A model generated the notes under the pieces. The model was not told the origin of the DNA and did not search any database. It worked only from the letters and a program-made list of their open reading frames with translations. The translations under genes and the position numbers were made by a program. From the NCBI RefSeq assembly GCF_000315625.1, contig NW_005434564.1:61292-100251 (forward strand): 38,960 nt of DNA, read 5' to 3'. Of the stretch, positions 10,600 through 19,243 are shown in pieces; the stretch's first letter is position 1, and each line of letters starts with the position of its first letter. Origin of the DNA: Guillardia theta CCMP2712 (Eukaryota; Cryptophyceae; Pyrenomonadales; Geminigeraceae).

Positions 10600-10960
10600 T
10601 CGTAACTGCACCTCCCTCGGGGCGCTACCCCACTTACCCCAGGTGCTACACCCTACCCCTGCGACCGCCTATGTACCTTTATTGGTCAAAATGGATAAGC
10701 TTATTTGTTCCAAATCTTCAAACATGATCAAACAAAGATTGATATTTCAAAAACATTTCAAACCAACCACCTAAAATTTACCTATACCCTACCCATTTAT
10801 GTCCACCTACCCCTACCCACCTCGGGTATCCTTCCCGATCCCGCTGACTATAAGTGTATATATTATAGATATGGCTTTTGAGCCAAAAGACGTATATTCA
10901 TACTTTACTCTGATATGAAGGTAATATCTGAGTACCCCACCCCCCCTCTCAAATGTTTAT
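10600..10960. repeat. C-rich low-complexity tract
   Basis: TACCCC, CTACCCC and CCCACC words recur at short intervals (for example around 10620-10680 and 10770-10830). They resemble the tracts at 14610, 23270, 32090 and 38180. Confidence 0.55.
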
Positions 10961-11313
10961 ACCGGGTACAGAGCTCAAGAGGCTTTTTAAAAAGAGAGCT
11001 TTTCAACGCTTTTGTCAGCCTATGACTGTCTCAAACATCACGCCAACCCTTTCCCCCCCACAACCCCGGTAGAACACGTTTCTGCGCCTGTCCCAGCTCC
11101 TCTTAAAGCCTCCCCCCTGCCCTCCCTCTCCCTCACGCTCTAGACTTTAGGAGAAAACCCCCACCAAACCCCCAAGGACGTTTCCCCCTCTCCTTTCTTC
11201 TCTGACTACCAGCCGATTCTTCAACCAGTCACTTGCTTTCCTATCGAGTCAGCTTGATAAAGGGAAGAGCCTCGACTAGATCTTGATACATTTTCATTTT
11301 ACACAAAGCAACC

Positions 11314-11921
11314 ATGTCCTTTTGTCTGGTTGAAGAAGAATCTTTTCTTGGCGATTACTGGAACCTCAGCTTGTTTGAGAGCATCCCACAATGCAACTTC
11401 GTGGAAGAACACGAAGAGTTCGGTCTTGGGCAAGCAGCAATGGAGCAAGAAGGCCATGGGTCTACAAGAGAGAACATCGAAGAGTGCAGTTTCAACATTG
11501 ACGAGATCTTCGAGGACTTCAATTGCCACAAGGAGGAGCCAAACCGTGATCAGGGAGTGATGGAAATCGCAAACAAGCTTCCCGGGAGTCAACACATCCG
11601 GCCATTGGGAGACGAGAAGACCGTCTATGTACGAGGAAGGAAGGAAGGGAGCGAAGGAAAGGTCGTTGAGATCACTAGGGAGATCCTTCAGGAGTTCTAT
11701 GGACAGAAGATAGAAACAGTGGCTTCCCACCTGGTAAGAACTTATGAGTTTGCGACTTCCTCGAATTGCTGACATCAAAGTGCCTTCAGGGAGTAGGCAA
11801 GTCCACCATGAAGCTCGCCTGTCGCAGACTGGGGATCCACAAGTGGCCTTATACGAACAAGGGGGTCCGGAGGTCGGCTGACTGCCCGTACGGACGATGG
11901 AGCCTGAAGAACTCCTGCTGA
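11314..11921 (+). CDS. RWP-RK-like transcription factor E (cluster member 5)
   Basis: Exons 11314-11733 and 11790-11921 give 183 aa. The intron is 56 bases (GTAAGA / CTTCAG, phase 0). The N-terminus is acidic (MSFCLVEEESFLGDYWNLSL) with repeated Glu-rich patches. The domain helix is the most divergent (TREILQEFYGQKIETVASHL, with Tyr-Gly where others have His). After the intron come GVGKSTMKLACRRLG and IHKWPYTNKGVRR, then a short Cys-containing tail. The intron position is identical to the other five. The changed helix may mean altered DNA recognition. AATAAA occurs at 12009. Confidence 0.8.
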
Positions 11922-12008
11922 GAGGTTTTTGTTCCTGGGATGAGCGAAGGAGATTTCCACACACTGCTGCTTCTTGATAGATCATGGTTAGATTTGACGC
12001 CTAAACTG

Positions 12009-12014
12009 AATAAA
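12009..12014 (+). terminator. AATAAA polyadenylation signal, gene E
   Basis: AATAAA 88 bases downstream of the stop codon at 11921, at similar spacing to the signal of gene D. Confidence 0.4.
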
Positions 12015-13136
12015 CGATTACAAGACTCGTGCTGTTCGGATCCCCCTGGTACATTGATGATGCTTAACGATTGCCCCTTGTCACTTGACTTCTCGCGAAC
12101 TCCGTCCTATGAAACAGATTCATTGTAACACTAACTTGCACTGCTCGACCTCATTCCGTTCTTGCTGCCAAGTTGAAATCTCGATTTTGCCGTCCTACTC
12201 CTCGTCAATGGTCAAGTTTCTTTCCGATTGTCCACGTTCACCTTGAAATTGCATGTTGCAGCTGCACTTTCCTTCCTTGACTTTGTCTGCTCCTGCTCTT
12301 CACGCTTTCGAATCTTTCTTTAGACAAACAAGTTTGCAGTCTGAATCTCTCTCAGCTCAACCAGAGGATGTTTCTATGGACATGTCGCTACTTTTCCTTT
12401 TCTGCTTCGCATGTTTTTTCCCGCGAAGGAACTTTCTCCTTCTTCGATCGACAGCACTTGCATCTGTGTTCCCCATCCTTCTCCATGGCATTCCTCATTC
12501 CAACTCTCTCAGCTGATTTGATGTATGATTCTACTCAGCATTCCATTGTTCGTTCTCACCCTGACTCTGCCATGACAGGCTCAATGCTGCCCCTTTCTTT
12601 GATTCGTGCAACCTTTTGTTTGTTGGCGTTTGTTTATCATTGCGTTTCTTTTGCAGCATTTCTGAACTCGCCCTCAGCCTGCACCTTGGTCCACTCCCAT
12701 GTCTATCTCTGTCCTGATTCTCCATCTTCAGCCCTTCCTCGCAGCTCTCAAACTCGTTCCCCTGACCCCGCGCCCCCTGCTGAAACATTCAGTTCTGTTT
12801 TTGTTCTCTGATTTCCTTGCCGAATTTTCAATTTTCCTCCGACTGGCGTTTCACAATTGCAGAAAGATTTTCTTTTCACTCTTTATCAATCCTTCCAAGT
12901 TCATACCATAGCTCGCATATCTTTTCTTGCATTGTTAGAATTGTCTGTGAAGAGAATTTCGATCTCCCAAGTGTACTCCGATGTCTCTACGCTCTAACCA
13001 TTCCCGATCTCCAGTCTTTGAGAACAGAAGGAAACTGAAAGTTTAAAGCAAACCATATATTACAACCGAACTTTACAACCTCACAGCAGAGGGAACGAGG
13101 ATCATCACTCGCATCCTCGATCAAATCTAGCACATC
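12015..13136. other. Spacer between convergent genes E and F
   Basis: Pyrimidine-rich on the plus strand from about 12180 to 12900. Short frames there are Ser/Leu/Phe-rich as expected from T/C-rich DNA, with no domain. It should contain the 3' UTRs of both flanking genes. Confidence 0.5.
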
Positions 13137-13835
13137 CTAAAACTTCGATGCGCTCGCGTGCCGACGACGGGGCATCCCCTTGTTCGTGTACGGCCATTTC
13201 TCAACTCCGAGCTTTCTGCAGACAATCTTCATGGTAGATTTTCCGATCCCCTGCTCCAAGTGTCAGATATGGTGACAAGGAAGGCAGCAAGTGCGGTCGA
13301 CAAACAGGAGCAGACAGAAAGAGTTGGAGGAGGGAGGAGGGAGGAGGGGACAGAAAGAAATGAAGTGAGAAGTGAAGAAGCTTACAATCTTTGCAGCAGC
13401 AATTTCCAGTGGCTCATGAAAGTGATCCGCAAGCATCTCGTGCGAAATCTCGACGGAGGGAGACTCCTGAACAGAGTTCTTCCTCCTCTTGGGGTAGACC
13501 TTGACTACGTTCTCCGTCTCCTCCATCTCTGCGTTCTCTTCCAAGTGGTGACCAGCTTCTAAGGCAAAAGACGGCAGCCTAGCTTGCATTTCCATGGTCT
13601 CCTCGAAGAGCGGGTTCGAAGGAAACTCCAGGCTCTTGCTCTGTGCGCTCCTGCACACGTCGCAATCTCGGCTTGCAGAGCAACAGGATGCGCAGCTCTT
13701 GAGGGACTCTTTGAGCTCGTCGGCCCAGTTGAAGACCTCCATCTCCTCGTCCATGGTAGCATGCATGCTAAGAAAATTGAAGTTCTCTATCTGAATGTCG
13801 CAGTGCTGGTCTTGGGGCAAGTCGATCATAGACAT
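13137..13835 (-). CDS. RWP-RK-like transcription factor F (cluster member 6)
   Basis: Exons 13835-13386 and 13250-13137 (minus strand) give 187 aa. The 135-base intron (GTAAGC / GAGCAG, phase 0) is G/A-rich in coding sense only weakly, and carries a GGAGGGA-type repeat. The N-terminus is acidic with a Cys-rich patch (CASCCSASRDCDVC). The domain begins SHEMLADHFHEPLEIAAAKI and continues GIGKSTMKIVCRKLG, VEKWPYTNKGMPRRRH. The second exon is very close to that of gene B (VEKWPYTNKG in both), suggesting a recent duplicate pair, both on the minus strand. A TATA-like TATACAAA lies near 14012-14019 on the minus strand. Confidence 0.82.
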
Positions 13836-14862
13836 GTTGGATTTGTTTGCAAGATGTTTTGTCTGAGCAGAAGTTGATAGTTTGGGTCACAGCAGATGTG
13901 GGTAGATATTCCGATTTGTGCGTTTCTGTCAAAGAAAACGATCAGAAGTTTGAATGAAAGGAACGATCGAAATTCTGAGATGGAACGAGGCTAGTGTCGA
14001 ATGCTTGAAAACTTTGTATACTTGTTGGTGCGGAGCAAGGGGCTGTTTGTTTAACAGAATGGAAATGGGAACAGAGTGTCAGAGTTTTGTCAATGTGAGG
14101 TAATATTTCATTATGAGGAAGTTTCAACACGTGAAGTACTCAGTTCATGTGGATGCACCTTTATGAAGAGGTTTTTTGTATGGTTGCAGCAGCGCTAGAG
14201 ACACAGGAGGCATGCTCTTGAATGCTTGCAAGGGCAGCGGTAAGGGACGAAAAGGAGAGGAGAGGATGATGATGTGGGAAGAGACTTTGTGGCGAAGAAT
14301 GGCGATGGGATGAATAGTAGGGACGTGTGGGAGAGGCTGGGAGGTTAGCGACTGTGACGGAGCAAGACGGGAGGGGGGGGGGGAGGTTTTGGCTAGTAAA
14401 CTGCAACGGTTCGGCAATAAGAGTACATGAACGCGTGTGGCTAATATTTCGACATCATAACGCAACGGTTCAACTGACCGTCGGAAATTCAAATCGCATC
14501 TTTTCGGAGCAGTTGACGTGCGAGCGCCGTTTCACCTGTATACCTCAACGTTTCGCTCCAATCTCCTTTAGGATTTGAAAGGTTGGTCACGTACCGTAGT
14601 AAACTGATTACAATTTCCCCCCGGTCAGCACCCTCGTAGGTGTCGGCTCATCCAAGTCAGCAACTTCGGGAACCCCACCCCTCCTTTTGACTGGATATTG
14701 AGGGCTAAAGGAGGGGTAAGGGTCTACAATGGTATGGGCTATACCCCTAACTGCTCATTGCTGCCCTCACCTATCCTACCCTCAAGATACTGAGGCGGGC
14801 CTCATCATAGGCTTACATGGGACGGTGCCGTGACTCCCAGGCACTCAGGCCATGAGTCCATG
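13836..14862. other. Spacer between divergent genes F and the glycosyltransferase
   Basis: Should hold the promoter of gene F. Includes a G9-type run near 14378 and, at about 14610-14830, a short C-rich tract with TACCCCTAA and CACCCCTCC words. No protein-like frame. Confidence 0.5.
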
Positions 14863-15010
14863 TTTACTCAAGCATAGTTAAGTTAAAAATCAGTATTAGG
14901 ACAATCAGAAGAGCCTGACAGAGACCGGAAGACCGGCGTTGTGCCAGCCCGTATCTTGTACCAGAAGGTTTACTCAAAGTTAAGTTAGAATCAGTACGAG
15001 GACAATCAGG
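14863..15010 (+). repeat. Dispersed repeat, copies 2 and 3
   Basis: Copy 2 (14863-14909) starts TTTACTCAAGCATAGTTAAG. Copy 3 (14969-15010) starts TTTACTCAAAGTTAAG. Both continue with AATCAGTA and GGACAATCAG, so they are direct repeats 106 bases apart. The last copy ends 7 bases before the glycosyltransferase start codon, so it is probably transcribed in that gene's leader or lies in its core promoter. Confidence 0.75.
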
Positions 15011-15017
15011 AGGGAGC

Positions 15018-17274
15018 ATGGTCAGGAGATGGGTATGGCTGTTGGGGATACTGATCATCGACGTGGGGATGGTGAAGGAGGGCAGAGGAGAAGCCGGTGC
15101 AGTAGAGGAGGCTCGGGAGCTGTTGGGCATGTCGGACGCCGACGGAGACATGAAATGGCAGGGTAGTGCCTGCTGCCCGTTGGGGAGGAGGATTGGTGCC
15201 ATGAGCGCCTGCGAGATGAGGGAGTGGTTGATTTGTATCAATGCGGTGAGATGGGACGAGGACGTGCCGGTCATGCCGAACGAGACAGGAACGCTGAAGG
15301 AAGACGAGCTAGTGAGGAGGGGGATTAGAATGGAAGGGGCCAGGAGCATTGTTGCCTGCAGGAACTTCACGACGCATGGGGTGTTGTATGCTCTGTACAA
15401 TTTGGGTGGAGGCGAGAGCGATAAGATGACAAGCATGGTGAGACGGTCGATCCTGAGCTTGAAGCAGCTGCAGCGCAACAGGATGCTAGGGGTACATGTG
15501 GCCATCGCAGGTAAGGAGGGGGCAGAGAGCATTGGCGCTCTAGTTGGCATGGAGAAGCTGGGAGTTCAATTCTCGTTCCACCCGGACGCTGAGAGCAGCA
15601 CGACCTTCAAAATCAGTGCCATGCTGGCATCACCCTTCCAGCACACCATGTTCCTCGACGCCGACACGTACGTCTGCCGTGACGTGCTGGGAGCGTTCGA
15701 CCTCCTACCAAGGTTCGACCTGGTTGCGACAGAAGCTCCTATCCTGTTCCACGAGGGTCATCCTACAGGGCTCGCTCGTTTTTCCATACCGTCTTCCTAC
15801 GCTCAGTTCAACTCTGCAGTAGTCTTGTTCGCCTCCAACGAGCGCCTTACGAGGCTGCTGCGGCTGGCCCTTGAGCGGGGGAGGCAGCTGCAACCCCTGG
15901 GGTTCTACGATCAAGAAGCTCTTAGATTCGCGCTCTGGAACAGCCCCGATGTCAGAACGCACACTCTGCCTCCTCCCTGGCAGTGCAGAGGAGCTACGAC
16001 GTGCAGTGACTTGGTGGCTGGCCAGGTCATCGTAGGGCAACCGGTTGACGCTGGGTTCTTTCCTTGTGTTGTGCTGCACAGCCGCAAGGTCAGGGAGGAG
16101 GTAGACGAGACGTTCGCCGTCTCCTGCTCCGAAGGGGCTACCGCAGATGTGGATCGGCTGGGGGCGGACTCTCTGCTGCCTTGCGGGGTTCCGAGGCGGG
16201 AGGAGTACCAGAGGGTGGAGGAGAGTGAAGTTTTCAGCGAGATGATGAGCTTTTCTCGCTATTGGATGATGAAGAATGGTTTCATGCATGTCGCTGCGAA
16301 CATGCTGTCGCTCATACAGCCTGATGTCTTGATGCAGTGGAGCAGACGCTGGGAATATCCCTTCCACTACATCGCCATCCGCCGCCTACAGGAGCAGTTC
16401 TACCAGGGTCAGGGGTTGAGGGTTATCGATGGAGGTATAGGTTGCACGTTCTTCCCCTTCTTCCTCGTTGAACATCTGCCTAACGTCACGGTGAGAAGCT
16501 CTCAACAAGTGGAGATAGGGTGGACGCTGTGGGACACGAATGGGGAGAGGGAAGAGGAAGGAGAGAGCATGTGGTGGTCAGCTCAGAGGTGAAGTGGAAT
16601 GGTGGGCTGAGGGGGAGGGAGAGGAGAGGAAAGGGAGAGGGGAAGGGAAGAGGAGGCCCGTTTGAAGCTGGTAGTGGTGAGAGAGCAAGGGTGGAGGGAG
16701 AGGGAGAGGAGTGGCTTAGGGGGGGGAGGGTTTGTTGGTAGGTGACTGATGTTTGTCTTCGCAGGTCGACGGCATCGACTCAGACATGCGGCTTCCTCAA
16801 GTCTACCATGAGCTCGGGCTGTTGGAGGAGGACGGTAGGGTGCAGCTGTTCCACTCGTCCATGGCGGACCTGCCCTTTGAGGACAGTACCCATGACGTGG
16901 CGATGTCAGTTTCGGTCCTGGAGCACACAACCAACTATGACCGCATCCTGGCTGAGTTCCGACGAGTGCTGAAGCCAGGAGGGTTCCTCCTACTCAGCTT
17001 TGATGTTTCTCTCAAAGGAGATGCGCAGATCAGCGTCGAGGATGCAGAGAAGCTGCTGCGAGTCGTGGAGGAGGTTGGGTTCAAGGAGGTGGAGGGTCGA
17101 GGGCGGCGGCTGCAGGACATGACGAGGGAGGAGGCAGAGATCCTGACGAGTACGTGGGCGATCGAGAGGGATCCGCAGGCGAACCCTTGGATCAGCATGG
17201 CGGCGATTCGCCACCTAACTGTCTACTGCTCCTTGTTCCAGTCCACCAAGGTATCATTGAATGAATCATCATGA
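15018..17274 (+). CDS. Signal-anchored glycosyltransferase fused to a class I methyltransferase
   Basis: Exons 15018-16490 and 16765-17274 (intron GTGAGA / TTCGCAG, phase 0) give 660 aa. Residues 3-20 (RRWVWLLGILIIDVGMV) form a signal peptide or anchor, so the enzyme probably acts in the ER/Golgi lumen. About residues 110-370 resemble a GT-A nucleotide-sugar transferase, with DXD motif FLDADTYVCRD (about 212-220), FNSAVVLF and FYDQEALRFAL. About residues 465-600 form a SAM-dependent methyltransferase: VIDGGIGCTFFPFF (glycine loop), VDGIDSD directly after the intron, DLPFEDSTHDVAMS and LKPGGFLLLSFD. The intron falls inside the methyltransferase fold, which supports one gene rather than two. 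Inference: it builds a methylated sugar on a secreted glycan. The acceptor and the sugar are unknown. The stop lies at the edge of a GC-rich island, so the native C-terminus may have been replaced. Confidence 0.75.
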
Positions 17275-17840
17275 TACGGTTCCGACGGTTCAACGGCACT
17301 GATACCGCCCGGGTCCTTGCGGCGGGCCCGGGCCCGGCCGTCACGGTAGCCGCCCGGCCCCGTGACTAACTCCGGGTAGGGCCCAGGAGCCTGACTCAGC
17401 CCGTCCCCGGGGGGTGCCGCCGATCTCACTGAGGGGGGCCGATCGGCCCGGCCCCGGGGCCCCGTGCCCGGCCGCCGCAGTCACCCGTTGCAGCCGGGCC
17501 GGGGGCCGGTGACCGCAGCGCTGCCGCGGGGGGCCCGACGGCGGCGGCCCTTACGGACGGCCATCGGACCCTCAGAGGCTCGGGCCAGTAACCGTCAACC
17601 GCCGACCGGCGGCGTGAGGCGCCGTTGCCCGGCGGCCAGCCTTGGCCCCCCCGGGATCCCCCGGCCCGGGGGGCTGCGCCGGCGAAACACCGTGACTCCG
17701 GGCCCGGCCTTACTACCGGTGTGACCCGGCGGCGGCGGCCGGCGGTCCGCCCGGCCCGGCCGGCCCGCGGGCCGCCGTGCCGGCGGGGCTTGATGCCAGT
17801 CAACCGAGCGGCCGCCAGTTGCCGCAAGTCAGTTGAAAGC
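17275..17840. repeat. GC-rich island 4
   Basis: Almost pure CCGG/CCCGGG/CGGCGG vocabulary for 560 bases, starting immediately after the methyltransferase stop codon. The border carries ATCATCATGATACGGTTCCG, and CTCACTGAGG occurs near 17424. A C-rich/G-rich tract continues from about 17850 to 18250. Confidence 0.7.
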
Positions 17841-17849
17841 CAAGTCGGT

Positions 17850-18250
17850 GGGAGTACGGCGGTAGTGGTAAAGTACCCCTGCCTTATTTCTGAGATTCTC
17901 TGTGCGACTACCCGGTACCTTGCCTTTATCAGCCTCGGACCACCCTCCTACCTCCACCCCCTTCTTTCCGAGTTAAAAAGAAATCACTGATATGGATGCC
18001 CCTTGACCCTTCAGGGCTGGACCCCTGGTAAACCTATATCAAATGAGGGGTGGTGGTACTGTTTCGGGAACTTCTGCAGGGCTACCCCCCCTGCCCTCCC
18101 AGTGATCGGATCGTGATTCCGCCGGGAGCTCTCCCAATGACTGGGGGGTGGGTACTTGAATTGGAAGGGCTTGCCCTGAGGTTTCAATTGGGTTGAGGGG
18201 GTGGGGTAGTAGCGGTGAGGGTGGGTGAGCCGGGGTGGGAGGGGGAAGGG
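17850..18250. repeat. C-rich/G-rich low-complexity tract
   Basis: Contains CTACCCCCCCTGCCC near 18080 and, on the same strand, GGGGGTGGGGTAG near 18195, so the polarity switches within the tract. It directly follows GC-rich island 4. Confidence 0.5.
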
Positions 18251-18258
18251 GATATATT
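18251..18258 (+). promoter_or_regulatory. TATA-like element before the small gene at 18294
   Basis: GATATATT lies about 40 bases before the ATG at 18294, immediately after the low-complexity tract. Confidence 0.3.
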
Positions 18259-18293
18259 GAGGAGTCACTCGCGAAGAGTCAAAACAGCGCGAC

Positions 18294-19107
18294 ATGCTTG
18301 TGCACTTCATTCCTGGAGCAGCCCTCTTCAACTCTGCTGGGTATGGCGAGACGAGGAGGAGGAGGAGGAGGAGGAGGAGGAGGAGGAGGAGGAGGAGTAG
18401 GAGGAGGATGCAAGGGGAATATGTTGGAAGGATTGGAGGAAGGGGTGATGTTCGCATCATTCCTTTTCACTGACCTATCCTCTCCATATCATGAGAGAGT
18501 AGACTGGTTGTACAGTGGTGGGATGGTTGCATGAGGTTGAATGTTTGATCATTGTATGAGGTTGGAAGTATGGGAATTTTTGAATGATTTCAAGAGGATT
18601 GTGTGTGTATGAAGGTTTGATCAGGGCGAAGCGAACTAGATCATATTGATTGGATACTAGAAACTATCACGTCATGCAGTTTAGTCACCATCATTGTGTA
18701 GGTACAACACCGACGGCATCCACACCTGGAATGTCCACAGCCCCAGCTGGATCTACCAGGGTGGTCCCAGCCAGTCTTGGGATGACATCCACGACCCCTA
18801 CTACAACCAGTGGGAGGACCTCGATGACTCTTCCATCACTTGGCACGTCACTGAGGTACCAATGTCGAGCGATACTTGACTGCTACTATGCCCGATAACG
18901 CCTGATAATGAGTCGTTCTTATTGCTACATCTGCGATGTTTGGTTGATTCAAAGTGATTTCGTGTGGTGAAGTGATTTTTTCTTCCAAGTGTAGTGACTG
19001 ATCTTGTTTGTGTTTATTTTTTTCCTTATAACTTGGTGTTGTTTTTTTAGCCCGTCGACAACCTCTCTGTCGATCCTTGGCTCAGCAGCGTCATCGGAAT
19101 GTACTAA
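18294..19107 (+). CDS. Hypothetical small three-exon gene
   Basis: Proposed exons 18294-18340, 18702-18855 and 19051-19107, introns at phases 2 and 0, give about 85 aa. Exon 1 reads MLVHFIPGAALFNSAG; exon 2 is Trp/Tyr/Asp-rich (YNTDGIHTWNVHSPSWIYQG and DPYYNQWEDLDDSSITW); exon 3 is PVDNLSVDPWLSSVIGMY. Exon 2 is clearly protein-like, and the acceptor with its long T-run before exon 3 is convincing. Exon 1 is less certain: the first intron carries a (GGA)n microsatellite. Alternatively exons 2 and 3 could be distal exons of the glycosyltransferase gene (acceptor at 18684, phase 0), with island 4 inside the intron. I recognise no family. Confidence 0.4.
18353..18409. repeat. (GGA)n microsatellite
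   Basis: About 15 uninterrupted GGA units, then TAGGAGGAGGATG. It lies in the proposed first intron of the small gene at 18294. Confidence 0.9.
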
Positions 19108-19243
19108 ATCTTCAGTCTGTTGTCACCCACTATCTGGGTTTTATTGAAAATCAAGCTACCTGAAGTTGAGCGCGGCAAGTGAAAGTGCATGAAACAACGT
19201 TCAGTCTTTCTACTTGTTTGTTAATCTCCTCATTCTCGCTCCT

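Larger units (their letters stand above)
8830..11313. other. 2.5-kb intergenic region with repeats
   Basis: Contents in order: mixed 3' flank; a 49-bp tandem duplication (9541-9638); a dispersed repeat copy at 9959; a weaker GC-rich island (about 10005-10540); a C-rich tract (about 10600-10960); then a pyrimidine-rich leader up to the gene at 11314. No frame looks like a real protein. Confidence 0.5.

Noticed and set aside
12253-12811. Open frames in the pyrimidine-rich spacer
   Set aside because: Ser/Leu/Phe composition expected of T/C-rich DNA and no motif; more likely 3' flank.
3005-13250. GIGKST looks like a Walker A P-loop core
   Set aside because: It lacks the upstream Gly-x-x-Gly context, sits between two helices of a small basic domain and is followed by CRxLG...WP, which fits RWP-RK far better than an ATPase.
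17464-17990. Arg/Pro/Gly-rich frames in GC-rich island 4
   Set aside because: GC-rich DNA has few stops; all frames look alike and none has protein-like composition.
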